Source of the DNA: Bifidobacterium biavatii DSM 23969
Lineage (GTDB): Bacteria; Actinomycetota; Actinomycetes; Actinomycetales; Bifidobacteriaceae
Length of the DNA stretch: 64,000 bases
NCBI RefSeq assembly: GCF_000741165.1
Contig: NZ_JGYN01000001.1
Coordinates: 4,141-68,140 of the forward strand
Reading direction: 5' to 3'
The notes under the pieces were generated by a model. That model was not told the DNA's origin, searched no databases, and saw only the letters and a program-made list of their open reading frames with translations. Shown piece by piece: positions 28,414 to 37,003 of this stretch; positions within the stretch are counted from its first letter, which is position 1, and each line of letters starts with the position of its first letter. The translations under genes were made by a program, and so were the position numbers.

Positions 28414-29592
28414 ATGACACAGCAGAAGCATACGGATCACACATCGCACGACGATACGACAGGCAAAAGCGCATACCGGCGCAACAACAACGGCAGCACA
28501 ACGGGCAAGAATCGCAGCAACGCAACCAAGAAAACCGGAACATCCCGAAAAAACGCCACCGGCAAGACGTCCGCCAAGCGAGGCGGCGGCAGCCGTCGGC
28601 CACATTCAGCAGCCCAATCAACACGGCCCGCACAAACAGCACAGACACAACAGACAAAGGCACGCGCAACGGACAAGGCGACCGGCAACAGCCGCAATCG
28701 CAGACAGTCCAAACGCTCCAAACGCTCCCCCATCGCGCGATGGAAGCGCCGCTGGCATGCGCTCAAACCGGCGCAACGCGTCAAAACCATCGTCGTAACG
28801 CTGACGGCCGCCATCTGCGTCGTCGCACTGTCCGTGCTCTCCGTGCACTTCGTCCAGTGGCGCATCGCCGTGCGCGCGGCCGAGGCGCGACAGCTAGCAC
28901 TGACGCAAACCTACGACTTCGACCCGGGCGACATCATCTCCGACGGCCAGTTCTTCAACGCGAACGCGATGAGCGAAGCGGAAATCCAGTCGTTCCTCGA
29001 CGAGCAGGGTGCCAGCTGCTCCGGCAACCAGTGCCTCAAAAGCAAAACGTTCGACACGTCCAGCAAACCGGCCGACGAGTATTGCTCGGCCTACGAGGGC
29101 GCCAAGAAGGAAACCGCCGCGGCGATCATCGCCAAGTCGGCGCAGGCGTGCGGCATCAGCCCCAAAGTGCTGCTCACCGTATTGCAAAAGGAGCAGCAGC
29201 TCGTCACCGCGGCCAAGCCGACCGCGTTCCAGTACAAGGCGGCCATGGGCTTGAGCTGCCCGGACGACGACAGCTGCGACCCGAAGTACGCGGGCTTCTT
29301 CAACCAGGTGTACGGTTCGGCCGCACGCTACCGGTACTACGTCGCGCACGAGGACCGGTACGGGTATCACGCGAACGCGCTCAACTACATCCAGTACCAT
29401 CCGAACGCAAGCTGCGGCGGCACGAACGTGTTCATCCGCAACAAGGCGACCGCCCTGCTGTACATCTACACGCCGTATCAGCCGAACGACGCCGCGCTCA
29501 AGGCCGGGGCCGGCGAGGGCGACGCCTGTTCAAGCTACGGCAACCGCAATTTCGCGATCATCTACCAGAGCTGGTTCGGCGCGATGCGCTAG
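28414..29592 (+). CDS. Membrane-anchored, cysteine-rich lysozyme-like protein
   Basis: The 392-residue protein has a 130-residue cytoplasmic tail rich in Thr, Lys, Arg and Asn, one membrane segment (TIVVTLTAAICVVALSVLSV), and an extracytoplasmic domain of about 230 residues. That domain has eight cysteines, an even number consistent with disulfides. The stretch ISPKVLLTVLQKEQQLV resembles the catalytic-glutamate helix of lysozyme or lytic transglycosylase folds, and related bifidobacterial proteins are often labelled hemagglutinin. A role in cell-wall turnover is inference. ATG 28414 is the first start after the hrpA terminator; it lacks a ribosome binding site. Confidence 0.75.
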   Translation: MTQQKHTDHTSHDDTTGKSAYRRNNNGSTTGKNRSNATKKTGTSRKNATGKTSAKRGGGSRRPHSAAQSTRPAQTAQTQQTKARATDKATGNSRNRRQSKRSKRSPIARWKRRWHALKPAQRVKTIVVTLTAAICVVALSVLSVHFVQWRIAVRAAEARQLALTQTYDFDPGDIISDGQFFNANAMSEAEIQSFLDEQGASCSGNQCLKSKTFDTSSKPADEYCSAYEGAKKETAAAIIAKSAQACGISPKVLLTVLQKEQQLVTAAKPTAFQYKAAMGLSCPDDDSCDPKYAGFFNQVYGSAARYRYYVAHEDRYGYHANALNYIQYHPNASCGGTNVFIRNKATALLYIYTPYQPNDAALKAGAGEGDACSSYGNRNFAIIYQSWFGAMR

Positions 29593-29612
29593 CCGGCCCC
29601 GCTTGGACTCCT

Positions 29613-30821
29613 CTAGTCTTTCTTGAGATAACGCCCCATCGCGAACGTCGTGGCGACCGCGCACAGCGAGAAGACCGCGCCGAACGGGCCGATCCACGTC
29701 AGGCCGAGATGGTCGTTGACGAGACCGCCGACGGCCGAGCCGATCGCGATGCCGATGTTGAACGACATGGAGTTGAGTGAGGCGGCCAGGTTCATCGAAC
29801 CGGGGTGCGCTTCGGCGGCCACGTCCATGTACAGCACCTGCGAGGATGCGTTGAACAGGTACATGAACATGCCGAGCGCGACGAGCAGGATCGCGCCGTA
29901 GACCGGAATCACGCGGGCCAGCGCCAGCGAGCACAGCAGCACGCCGTGCGCGAGGAACACCCAGCGCAGATGGTAGAGCGGCTCCACTCCCCTGCCGCGC
30001 TCGGCGAGCTTGCCGGCATGCAGGTTGCTCCACAGGCAGGCGACGCCGTACACGACGAGGCCGATGCTCAGATACTGTTCGGGCACGTGGATTTCGTCAC
30101 GCATGATCGGAGTCAGATACGTGTAGAACACGTAGCTGGAGCCCGCGCCGAACACGACCGCGAGCACGCCGAGCCAGATGCGCACGTCGAAGAACAGGCG
30201 GAACTGCGGCAGGAAGCCGACCTTCATCAGATGGCTGTTGCGCGGCAGCACGAGCAGCATCAGCACGATGAGCGCGACGGTGAGCGCGTCGATCAGATGG
30301 AACGACCAGCGCCAGCCGAACGTGTTCGCGATCCACGTGCCGACCGGCACGCCCACGACCGACGCGATCGAGAAGCCGGAGAACACCCACGCGATGAACT
30401 TGGTGCGGTATTTGTCGGTCGTCACGTCGGGCGCGTACGTCATGGCGATCGCGACGAGCGTGCCTGAGACGAGCGCGATCATGATGCGCGCGACGACGAG
30501 CACGGCGTAGTTCGGTGCGAACGCGCACAGCACGTTGCCAGCCAAGAACACGCCCATGAGCGTCAGGTGCGTAGCGAAGCGCGGGAAGCGCGCAGACAGC
30601 GCGGAGCCGAGCGGCGTGACCGGCGCGTACACGAACGCGAACAGCGACACGAGGTTGCCGACCGTCACTTCGGACACGGACAGGCCCTTGGCGATGTCCG
30701 GCAGGATGCCGACGACGATGAACTCACTCATGCCCAGCATGAAGCTGATCGCGACGAGCGTGATTACGGGAAGCGTAAAAAAGCGGGTGCCGACGGCACC
30801 CGCGTTCTTGGTTGAGGTCAT
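29613..30821 (-). CDS. MFS transporter, DHA1 drug-efflux type
   Basis: The 402-residue protein has about twelve membrane segments and resembles the AraJ/NepI/YdhP group of the DHA1 family, which exports drugs, sugars or nucleosides. Early features are FMLGMSEFIVVGILPDIA and the loop following helix 2 (GSALSARFPR); a short loop in the middle separates two six-helix halves. It starts 10 bases after the glnA stop, so it is probably cotranscribed with glutamine synthetase. Substrate is unknown. Confidence 0.9.
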   Translation of the reverse strand: MTSTKNAGAVGTRFFTLPVITLVAISFMLGMSEFIVVGILPDIAKGLSVSEVTVGNLVSLFAFVYAPVTPLGSALSARFPRFATHLTLMGVFLAGNVLCAFAPNYAVLVVARIMIALVSGTLVAIAMTYAPDVTTDKYRTKFIAWVFSGFSIASVVGVPVGTWIANTFGWRWSFHLIDALTVALIVLMLLVLPRNSHLMKVGFLPQFRLFFDVRIWLGVLAVVFGAGSSYVFYTYLTPIMRDEIHVPEQYLSIGLVVYGVACLWSNLHAGKLAERGRGVEPLYHLRWVFLAHGVLLCSLALARVIPVYGAILLVALGMFMYLFNASSQVLYMDVAAEAHPGSMNLAASLNSMSFNIGIAIGSAVGGLVNDHLGLTWIGPFGAVFSLCAVATTFAMGRYLKKD

Positions 30822-30831
30822 GGAGACGATA

Positions 30832-32169
30832 CTACAACTTGGGCAGGTACGTCTTGAGCTCGTACGGCGTGACCTGGCTGCGGTACGCCTCCCACTCCCG
30901 CCGCTTGTTGCGGATGAAGTACTCGAAGGCGTGCTCGCCGAGCACGTCGGCCACGAAGTCGGACTTCTCCATGATCTTGAGCGCTTCGTCGAGGGATTCC
31001 GGCAGCGGCTGGATGCCCATCGCCTGGCGTTCCTCGTCCGTGAGCTCCCACACGTCGTCGCTGGTTGGCTCGCCGAGTGTCATCTGCTTGTCGATGCCGT
31101 CGAGGCCGGCGGCCAGCAGCACCGAGTATGCGAGATACGGGTTCGCGACCGGGTCGAGCGCGCGGAACTCCATGCGCGCCGAATTGCCCTTGCCGGGCTT
31201 GTACTGCGGGATGCGCAGCAGAGCGGAGCGGTTGTTGTGACCCCAGCAGATGTAGCTGGGAGCCTCGTTACCGCCCCACAGGCGCTTGTACGAGTTGACG
31301 TACTGGTCGGTGACCGCGCAGATTTCGGCCGCGTGGTAAAGGATGCCGGCCGCGAACTGGCGGGCCGTCATCGACATGTTGAACTCCTGCCCGGCCTCGT
31401 AGAAGGCGTTCGCGTCGCCTTCGAACAGGCTCAGGTGGGTGTGCATGCCGGAACCCGGCGCGTCGGCGAGGGGCTTGGGCATGAAGCTGGCGTGGATGCC
31501 GCGCTCCAGCGAAATCTCCTTGACCACCGTGCGGAAGGTCATGATGTTGTCCGCCGTTGTCAATGCGTCGGCGTAGCGCAGATCGATCTCATTCTGGCCG
31601 GGGCCGGCCTCGTGATGCGAGTATTCCACCGAAATGCCCATCTGCTCAAGCATGTTCACGGTGGCGCGGCGGAAGTCCATGCCGGGGCTGCGCGGCACGT
31701 GATCAAAATAGCCACCCTCGTCGATCGGGGTCGGGGCCTTGGACCAGTCGTCCTGGGATTCGAACAGGTAGAACTCGATTTCGGGGTGCACGTAGAACGT
31801 GAAGCCCTTCTCCTTCGCCTTGGCGAGCGCACGCTTCAACACGTGACGCGGGTCGCCGAGCGACGGTTCGCCGTCCGGAGTGAGGATGTCGCAGAACATG
31901 CGCGCGGTACCCTGCGGGCCGCCGCGCCACGGCAGGATCTGGAAGGTCGACGGGTCGGGCTGGACGATCATGTCGTCCTCCGAAACGCGCGTCATGCCTT
32001 CGATCGCCGAACCGTCGAAGCCGAGCCCCTCCTCGAACGCGGCTTCAAGCTCAGCCGGCGCGATGGCCACGGATTTCAGCGTGCCCAGAACGTCGGTGAA
32101 CCACAACCGAATGAAGCGCACGTCGCGTTCCTCGACCGTGCGCAGCGCAAACTCCTGCTGTTTATCCAT
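30832..32169 (-). CDS. glnA: Type I glutamine synthetase, form without adenylylation site
   Basis: Glutamine synthetase makes glutamine from glutamate, ammonia and ATP. At 445 residues it is the short GSI form. Landmarks are GFDGSAIEGMTRVSEDD (N-terminal), HPEIEFYLF, HHEAGPGQNEIDLRY, and the MHTHLSLF stretch. The adenylylated tyrosine motif NLYDLP of the long form is absent; the matching region reads DDVWELTDEER, with tryptophan at the tyrosine position. Control by GlnE is therefore not expected. ATG 32169 begins close to a divergent promoter region shared with the DUF2252 gene. Confidence 0.95.
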   Translation of the reverse strand: MDKQQEFALRTVEERDVRFIRLWFTDVLGTLKSVAIAPAELEAAFEEGLGFDGSAIEGMTRVSEDDMIVQPDPSTFQILPWRGGPQGTARMFCDILTPDGEPSLGDPRHVLKRALAKAKEKGFTFYVHPEIEFYLFESQDDWSKAPTPIDEGGYFDHVPRSPGMDFRRATVNMLEQMGISVEYSHHEAGPGQNEIDLRYADALTTADNIMTFRTVVKEISLERGIHASFMPKPLADAPGSGMHTHLSLFEGDANAFYEAGQEFNMSMTARQFAAGILYHAAEICAVTDQYVNSYKRLWGGNEAPSYICWGHNNRSALLRIPQYKPGKGNSARMEFRALDPVANPYLAYSVLLAAGLDGIDKQMTLGEPTSDDVWELTDEERQAMGIQPLPESLDEALKIMEKSDFVADVLGEHAFEYFIRNKRREWEAYRSQVTPYELKTYLPKL

Positions 32170-32240
32170 AACGCCCTATGGTTCCATCGCCGTGTTACGA
32201 CGTTCGTTAACACAAGCCGTTCGCGGTATGGTAGTGGATT
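32170..32240. promoter_or_regulatory. Divergent promoter region between glnA and the DUF2252 gene
   Basis: The 71 bases contain a near-perfect inverted repeat (GTTACGA-CGT-TCGTTAAC, one bulged base) around 32194-32211 and a TATGGT -10-like hexamer at 32227-32232. The latter sits eight bases before the plus-strand ATG at 32241, which has no clear Shine-Dalgarno, so this gene too may be leaderless. The inverted repeat could bind a nitrogen regulator; that is inference. Confidence 0.4.
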
Positions 32241-33695
32241 ATGAGCGTGAATGAGAGCAATATCCTGGCCTCGGCCAATGCCGACCGGCCGATCATCGAC
32301 ATGCGGTCGTGGCAGCAGGCCGACACTCCGGACGAACGCGAACAGGCGGGGCTCGAACGCCGGTTCCGCATGCCGCTGGAAAGTCACGCGCTGTGGCAGG
32401 TGCGCGAAGGCCGCCGCGACGTGATCGGCCTGCTGGAGGAGCAGTCGCGCGTGCGCGTGCAGGATCTGATCCCGCTGCGCTACCAGCGCATGAGCGTCTC
32501 GCCGTTCACGTTCTACCGCGGCACGGCGCTCATCATGGCGAACGATCTGGCGCGCACGCCGGTCACGGGCATTCCGGTGCAGGCCGTAGGCGACGCGCAC
32601 ATCGGCAACTTCGGCATGTTCCGTTCTCCGTCAAACCGTCTCGTGTTCGACATCAACGACTTCGACGAGACGACGACCGGACCGTGGGAGTGGGACATCA
32701 AGCGTCTCGCCGTGTCGGTGGAGATCTGCGGACGCGCGAATGGCATCCGCAAGCTGGAACGCCGGGCTGCGGTTAAGCGCTGCGTGCACTCGTACCGCGA
32801 TCATCTGATGCAGTACGCGCAAATGGACTATCTGGACGTATGGTACGACCACATCGACGTGGAGGCGGCGCTCGACCATTACGAGCGTACAATGAACGGC
32901 CGGCGCAACCGCACGCTGCGCGACGCGGCCGACAAGGCGGCCGTCAAGGATTCCAACCGCGCCGCCGCGAAACTCACGTACCGCGACGGAGACAAACTGC
33001 GTTTCCGATCCAAGCCGCCGGAGCTGACGCCGATCAGCGAACTGCACGACTACGCTGATCTGGAGGCACTGCAGGGACGTCTGGAAACGTTGTTCAACAG
33101 CTACCGTCATTCGCTGTACGAAGATCGCCGGCATGTGCTCAGCCATTACACGTATCACGACACGGCCCGCAAGGTGGTGGGCGTCGGTTCGGTGGGCACG
33201 CGCGCGTGGGTGTCGATCATGACCGGGCGCGACATCAATGATCCGCTCATGCTGCAGATGAAGGAGGCGAACGAGTCTGTGCTGGAGCGGTTCGTCGGCC
33301 GCTCCCCCTACGCCACGCACGGTGAGCGCGTGGTGCAGGGCCAGAAGCTGATCCAGTCGACCGCGGACGTGCTGCTCGGCTGGGCGAGCTTCATGGCCGA
33401 GGACGGTCACCCGCGCGACTATTACGTGCGCCAGTTCTGGAACGGCAAGGGGTCGATCGACATCGACCATCTCAACGATCTGGCGCTGTCCGATCTGGGG
33501 CGCATGTGCGCTCGCTGCCTGGCGCACGCGCACGCGCGCACCGGCGACCGCATCGCGATCGCGTCCTACGTGGGTGAAGACGAATCGTTTGACGAGGCGA
33601 TCGCCTCGTTCGCGAGCGCCTACGCCGATCAGAACGACGCCTACTACGCGCTGTTCAAGCAGCTCATCGACTCCGGCGAGCTGCCCTGCGCATAG
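32241..33695 (+). CDS. DUF2252 family protein
   Basis: The 484-residue protein matches the DUF2252 family in its most conserved segments: RMSVSPFTFYRGTALIMA, GDAHIGNFGMF, FDINDFDETTTGPWEWDIKR near residues 110-155, and a C-terminal RQFWNGKGSIDI. No membrane segment or signal peptide is visible. The family has a kinase-like fold and no established reaction that I can name. It is divergent from glnA, stands alone on its strand, and is followed by a run of hairpins. Confidence 0.88.
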   Translation: MSVNESNILASANADRPIIDMRSWQQADTPDEREQAGLERRFRMPLESHALWQVREGRRDVIGLLEEQSRVRVQDLIPLRYQRMSVSPFTFYRGTALIMANDLARTPVTGIPVQAVGDAHIGNFGMFRSPSNRLVFDINDFDETTTGPWEWDIKRLAVSVEICGRANGIRKLERRAAVKRCVHSYRDHLMQYAQMDYLDVWYDHIDVEAALDHYERTMNGRRNRTLRDAADKAAVKDSNRAAAKLTYRDGDKLRFRSKPPELTPISELHDYADLEALQGRLETLFNSYRHSLYEDRRHVLSHYTYHDTARKVVGVGSVGTRAWVSIMTGRDINDPLMLQMKEANESVLERFVGRSPYATHGERVVQGQKLIQSTADVLLGWASFMAEDGHPRDYYVRQFWNGKGSIDIDHLNDLALSDLGRMCARCLAHAHARTGDRIAIASYVGEDESFDEAIASFASAYADQNDAYYALFKQLIDSGELPCA

Positions 33696-33765
33696 CATTC
33701 ACGCCGTGCCATGGCGTGACCACGTGTAATTCCCATCGTGTAATCATCCCCATCGTGTGACAGGT

Positions 33766-33963
33766 CACGCGATGGCAATATGAACGTTGTTGCCATCGCG
33801 TGCAAAGATCATTCCTCATGCGATGGAAGGCAAACGATGCACATCCATCATATGAGTCGAAAATGAGGACACGGGATGGAAAAGGCGACTCTTTTTCCAT
33901 CCCGCGAGAAAACGGTTCCGCACGGGATGGAAAACTCGACGTATATTCCATCCCGTGCGGAAC
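33766..33963. repeat. Three consecutive perfect hairpins sharing a GATGG core
   Basis: Hairpin 1: CACGCGATGGCAA (33766-33778) with its complement at 33790-33802. Hairpin 2: CGGGATGGAAAA (33872-33883) with 33893-33904. Hairpin 3: an 18-base arm starting GTTCCGCACGGG (33915-33932) with 33946-33963. All arms carry GATGG/CCATC, and the second and third share CGGGATGGAA. They fill the 314-base gap between the convergent DUF2252 and hisA genes. They could be stacked terminators, a structured RNA, or a degenerate dispersed repeat. Confidence 0.7.
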
Positions 33964-34009
33964 GTCATGCAGCACCGAAAACAGCGCCGCGTGACTATGC
34001 GATCGACTA

Positions 34010-34735
34010 TTACTTAGCGACTTCGAGCGCTTCCTGCAGGGTGAAGGCGCGCGCGTAGAGGGACTTGCCGAGGATGGCGGAGTCGACGCCGAGGTCGGCG
34101 AGTTCCTTGATGGCGCGCAGATCGTCGAGCTTGCTAATGCCGCCGGACGCGGTCACCTTGGCGTCCGTGCGTTCGGCGACCTCGCGCAGCAGGTCGATGT
34201 TCGGGCCGCTCATCATGCCGTCGCGGGCCACGTCGGTGACGACGTATCGCGAACAGCCGACGGAGTCGAGGAACTTCATCGTCTCGAACAGGTCGCCGCC
34301 TTCCTTGACCCAGCCGCGCGCTGCGAGCGTGTGCCCGCGCACGTCGAGGCCGACGGCCACGCGATCGCCGTATTTGCGGATCACGGACGCGGTCCAGCCG
34401 GGGTTTTCCAGTGCGGCGGTGCCGATGTTCACGCGGGCCGCGCCGGCGTCCAGCGCCGCGTCGAGCGAGGCGTCGTCGCGCACGCCGCCGGACATTTCGA
34501 TGTTGACGCGGTCGCCGAGCTCGTGCACGATCTCGCGCAGCTGGGCGCGGTTGTCGCCCGTGCCGAACGCGGCGTCGAGGTCGACGAGGTGGATCCATTC
34601 AGCGCCAGCTTCGACCCACGTGCGGGCTGCTTCGAGCGGCGAGCCGTAATCGGTTTCGGATCCGGATTCGCCCTGGCGCAGGCGCACGGCCTTGCCGTCG
34701 CGCACATCGACGGCGGGCAGCAGTGTAAGGGACAT
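34010..34735 (-). CDS. hisA: Phosphoribosyl isomerase HisA (possibly bifunctional PriA)
   Basis: HisA isomerises ProFAR to PRFAR in histidine synthesis. The 241-residue TIM barrel has the paired phosphate-binding halves, with catalytic aspartates in [15 protein letters not shown] and [14 protein letters not shown]. Actinobacterial homologues (PriA) often also do the TrpF reaction of tryptophan synthesis. Sequence alone does not decide this; no trpF is in the window. It is the last gene of the his run here; hisF is not adjacent. Confidence 0.93.
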   Translation of the reverse strand: MSLTLLPAVDVRDGKAVRLRQGESGSETDYGSPLEAARTWVEAGAEWIHLVDLDAAFGTGDNRAQLREIVHELGDRVNIEMSGGVRDDASLDAALDAGAARVNIGTAALENPGWTASVIRKYGDRVAVGLDVRGHTLAARGWVKEGGDLFETMKFLDSVGCSRYVVTDVARDGMMSGPNIDLLREVAERTDAKVTASGGISKLDDLRAIKELADLGVDSAILGKSLYARAFTLQEALEVAK

Positions 34736-34792
34736 GATGATCAGCCTTTCTTGTTCGCGGATTGTCGTGCAGGTCGGAGTGCCGGCCGGAAT

Positions 34793-35440
34793 CTAGAACG
34801 TGGACACCCAGTTGCGCAGCAGCTGCGCGCCCGCCTCGGCGGACTTCTCCGGATGGAACTGGGTGGCGAACAGCGGTCCGCGCTCGTAGGCGGCCACGAA
34901 CCGGCTGCGGCCGTAATCGCACCATGTCACGCGTTCCGGCGCGTCGCCGAAGTCGATCTGAAGCCGGCTCAGGTCGGCCGGACGCACGTCCATGGCCGCA
35001 TACGAGTGCACGAAGTAGAAGCGCTCGCGCTCCACGCCGCGCATGAGCACGGAGTCTTCGGCCGCGTCGACCGTGTCCCAACCCATGTGCGGCACCACGT
35101 CGGCGTCGAGCAGGTCGACCGTGCCACCGATCAGTCCGAGGCCCGCGGCCTCGTGGCCACGCTCCAGGCCGCGCTCGAACATGATCTGTTCGCCCACGCA
35201 CACGCCGAGCACAGGCCGGCCAGCGCGCAGTCGATCGGCGATCACACGGTCGCCGGACATCTGCTTCAGGCCCTCCATGCACGCGGCGAACGCGCCCACG
35301 CCGGGCACGACCAAGCCGTCGGCTTCGAGCGCCTGCCGGTAGTCGGAGGTCAGTGTCACGTCGAGATCGAGGTTGGCGAGCGCGCGCACCATGGAGCGCA
35401 CGTTGCCGAATCCGTAGTCGAATACCACCACCGATGTCAT
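34793..35440 (-). CDS. hisH: Imidazole glycerol phosphate synthase glutaminase subunit HisH
   Basis: HisH frees ammonia from glutamine for HisF. The 215-residue class I amidotransferase has the oxyanion/nucleophile segment PVLGVCVGEQIMFERG, with the cysteine in GVCVGEQ, and the catalytic His-Glu near the end in ATQFHPEKSAEAG. HisF must be encoded elsewhere. It lies 57 bases upstream of hisA in the same orientation. Confidence 0.95.
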   Translation of the reverse strand: MTSVVVFDYGFGNVRSMVRALANLDLDVTLTSDYRQALEADGLVVPGVGAFAACMEGLKQMSGDRVIADRLRAGRPVLGVCVGEQIMFERGLERGHEAAGLGLIGGTVDLLDADVVPHMGWDTVDAAEDSVLMRGVERERFYFVHSYAAMDVRPADLSRLQIDFGDAPERVTWCDYGRSRFVAAYERGPLFATQFHPEKSAEAGAQLLRNWVSTF

Positions 35441-35483
35441 GTTTGGTTCCTCTCGAAAAAGTGTCGTTGGACGGCCGAAAGCG

Positions 35484-36317
35484 TTACTGAATGCTGCGCG
35501 AGCCGCCGCGGCCGAAACGCGTATGTTCGGCGAGCACCTGCATGGCCTGATCGTGAGTCAGGCTGGAGGACGCGACGATGGTCGTGCCCTGGGCCTTGAG
35601 ACTGTCGAGGCCGCCGATGCCGAGCATCAGGTCCTCGACGAACGGCGCGGTGGCGTTGAACAGGATCGGCGGCGCGAACGTTTCGCCCGGCTTGCCACGC
35701 AGGTACATGGTGGCTTCGAGCTTGTCGGCGCGGTTGACGGCGAGTACGACGGCCATGCCGTCGACCACGGTGGTCAGGTCCTTCGCGGCGGCTTCCGGAC
35801 CGTCGCCGTCGAGGCTGCGCAGCACGGCCACGGCGCCTTCCGGCGCTTCGACGCAGTCGGCGGAGATGTCTGACAGCTGGCAGAACGCGGCGAGCAGCTG
35901 CGCGGAGGCGACGCGCGTGATGATCACGGCCGCTTTTGCCTTGTTGCCGAGTAGACCGGCGAGCTCGTCCTCGAATTGGGAGGACAGATCCGCAGGCTGA
36001 CCATCCTCTCCCTGCGCGCCGGTGTCCGTCGCGTCGGTATCGGCGGCGGCGTCGAACTGCGCGGACAGGTCGGCAAGTTCGGCGTCCAAGTCCTTGTCTC
36101 CGTCATGCGCGGCGTCGGCCGAATCCGCAACTGCCGAACCGACGTCGTTCCCTGCGTCGCCGTGATCGGCGTTGCCGTCGGAGTCCTTGAATTCCTGCTC
36201 GAATCCGGCGAGCGCGGCTTCCAGCTCCTCGTCACTAAAATGCGCGTCGTCCGAGCTGAAATCGTCCGAGTTTAGATTGTCTGGCTTATCGGCGTCGTTA
36301 TTGCGATCGTCGCTCAT
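35484..36317 (-). CDS. Acidic protein of unknown function inside the his operon
   Basis: The 277-residue product has an N-terminal half (about 1-125) made almost entirely of Asp, Glu, Ala and Ser, with many short D/E-rich repeats, and so probably disordered. The C-terminal half (from about KAAVIITRVASAQLLAAF) is compact and ordered-looking, with no catalytic motif that I recognise. Its ATG overlaps the hisB stop (TGATG), so it is translated with hisB and lies between hisB and hisH. I do not recognise the family; this placement suggests a bifidobacterial lineage gene. Confidence 0.8.
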   Translation of the reverse strand: MSDDRNNDADKPDNLNSDDFSSDDAHFSDEELEAALAGFEQEFKDSDGNADHGDAGNDVGSAVADSADAAHDGDKDLDAELADLSAQFDAAADTDATDTGAQGEDGQPADLSSQFEDELAGLLGNKAKAAVIITRVASAQLLAAFCQLSDISADCVEAPEGAVAVLRSLDGDGPEAAAKDLTTVVDGMAVVLAVNRADKLEATMYLRGKPGETFAPPILFNATAPFVEDLMLGIGGLDSLKAQGTTIVASSSLTHDQAMQVLAEHTRFGRGGSRSIQ

Positions 36318-36919
36318 CACAGCGCGCCCTTCGTGCTCGGGATCAGGCCTTCGATGCGCGGGTCGGGTTCGATCGCGAACCGCAGCGCGCGCGCCAGTGC
36401 CTTGAATTCGGCTTCGGCGATGTGGTGCGGGTCGCGGCCGGCGAGCACCTGCATGTGCAGGCAGATGCCGGCGTGGAATGCGATCGATTCCATGACGTGG
36501 CGCACGAGCGAGCCGGTGAAGTGGCCGCCCATCATGCAGTATTCGTAGCCGGCCGGTTCGCCGGTGCACACGCAGTACGGGCGGCCGGAGATGTCGACGA
36601 CGGCCTTGGCGAGTGCCTCGTCGAGCGGCACGGTCGCGTCGGCAAAGCGGCGGATGCCGCGCTTGTCGCCGAGCGCCTGCTTCAGTGCCTCGCCGAATAC
36701 GATGGCCGTGTCCTCGACAGTGTGGTGCACGTCAATGTCGGTGTCGCCCCACGCCTTGATCTTGAGGTCGATGAGCGAGTGCTTGCCGAGCGCGTTCATC
36801 ATGTGGTTGTAGAACGGCACGGACGTGTCGATGTCGGTTTTGCCTGTGCCGTCGAGGTTGAGTTCGAGGTCGATGTGCGATTCGCTGGTTTCGCGGATGA
36901 TGTGCGCGGTGCGTGCCAT
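36317..36919 (-). CDS. hisB: Imidazoleglycerol-phosphate dehydratase HisB
   Basis: HisB dehydrates IGP to imidazole acetol phosphate. The 200-residue monofunctional form contains the two metal-binding histidine motifs, [14 protein letters not shown] near residue 65 and the equivalent [16 protein letters not shown] in the C-terminal half, plus the early [17 protein letters not shown] 36919 is preceded by AAGGAGCA. The gene follows hisC by 84 bases and is coupled to the acidic gene by a TGATG overlap. Confidence 0.97.
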   Translation of the reverse strand: MARTAHIIRETSESHIDLELNLDGTGKTDIDTSVPFYNHMMNALGKHSLIDLKIKAWGDTDIDVHHTVEDTAIVFGEALKQALGDKRGIRRFADATVPLDEALAKAVVDISGRPYCVCTGEPAGYEYCMMGGHFTGSLVRHVMESIAFHAGICLHMQVLAGRDPHHIAEAEFKALARALRFAIEPDPRIEGLIPSTKGAL

Positions 36920-37003
36920 ATGATGCTCCTTACGCTGCAGTATGTCTGGTTCAGGCCGGTCGGCCGGATTGTCCGGTTCTCCCGTACCGCCCGTGATGCT
37001 CGG

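Noticed and set aside
33664..34058. Small frames on both strands between the DUF2252 gene and hisA
   Set aside because: They run through the hairpin array, and their coding appearance comes from the repeated GATGG motif.
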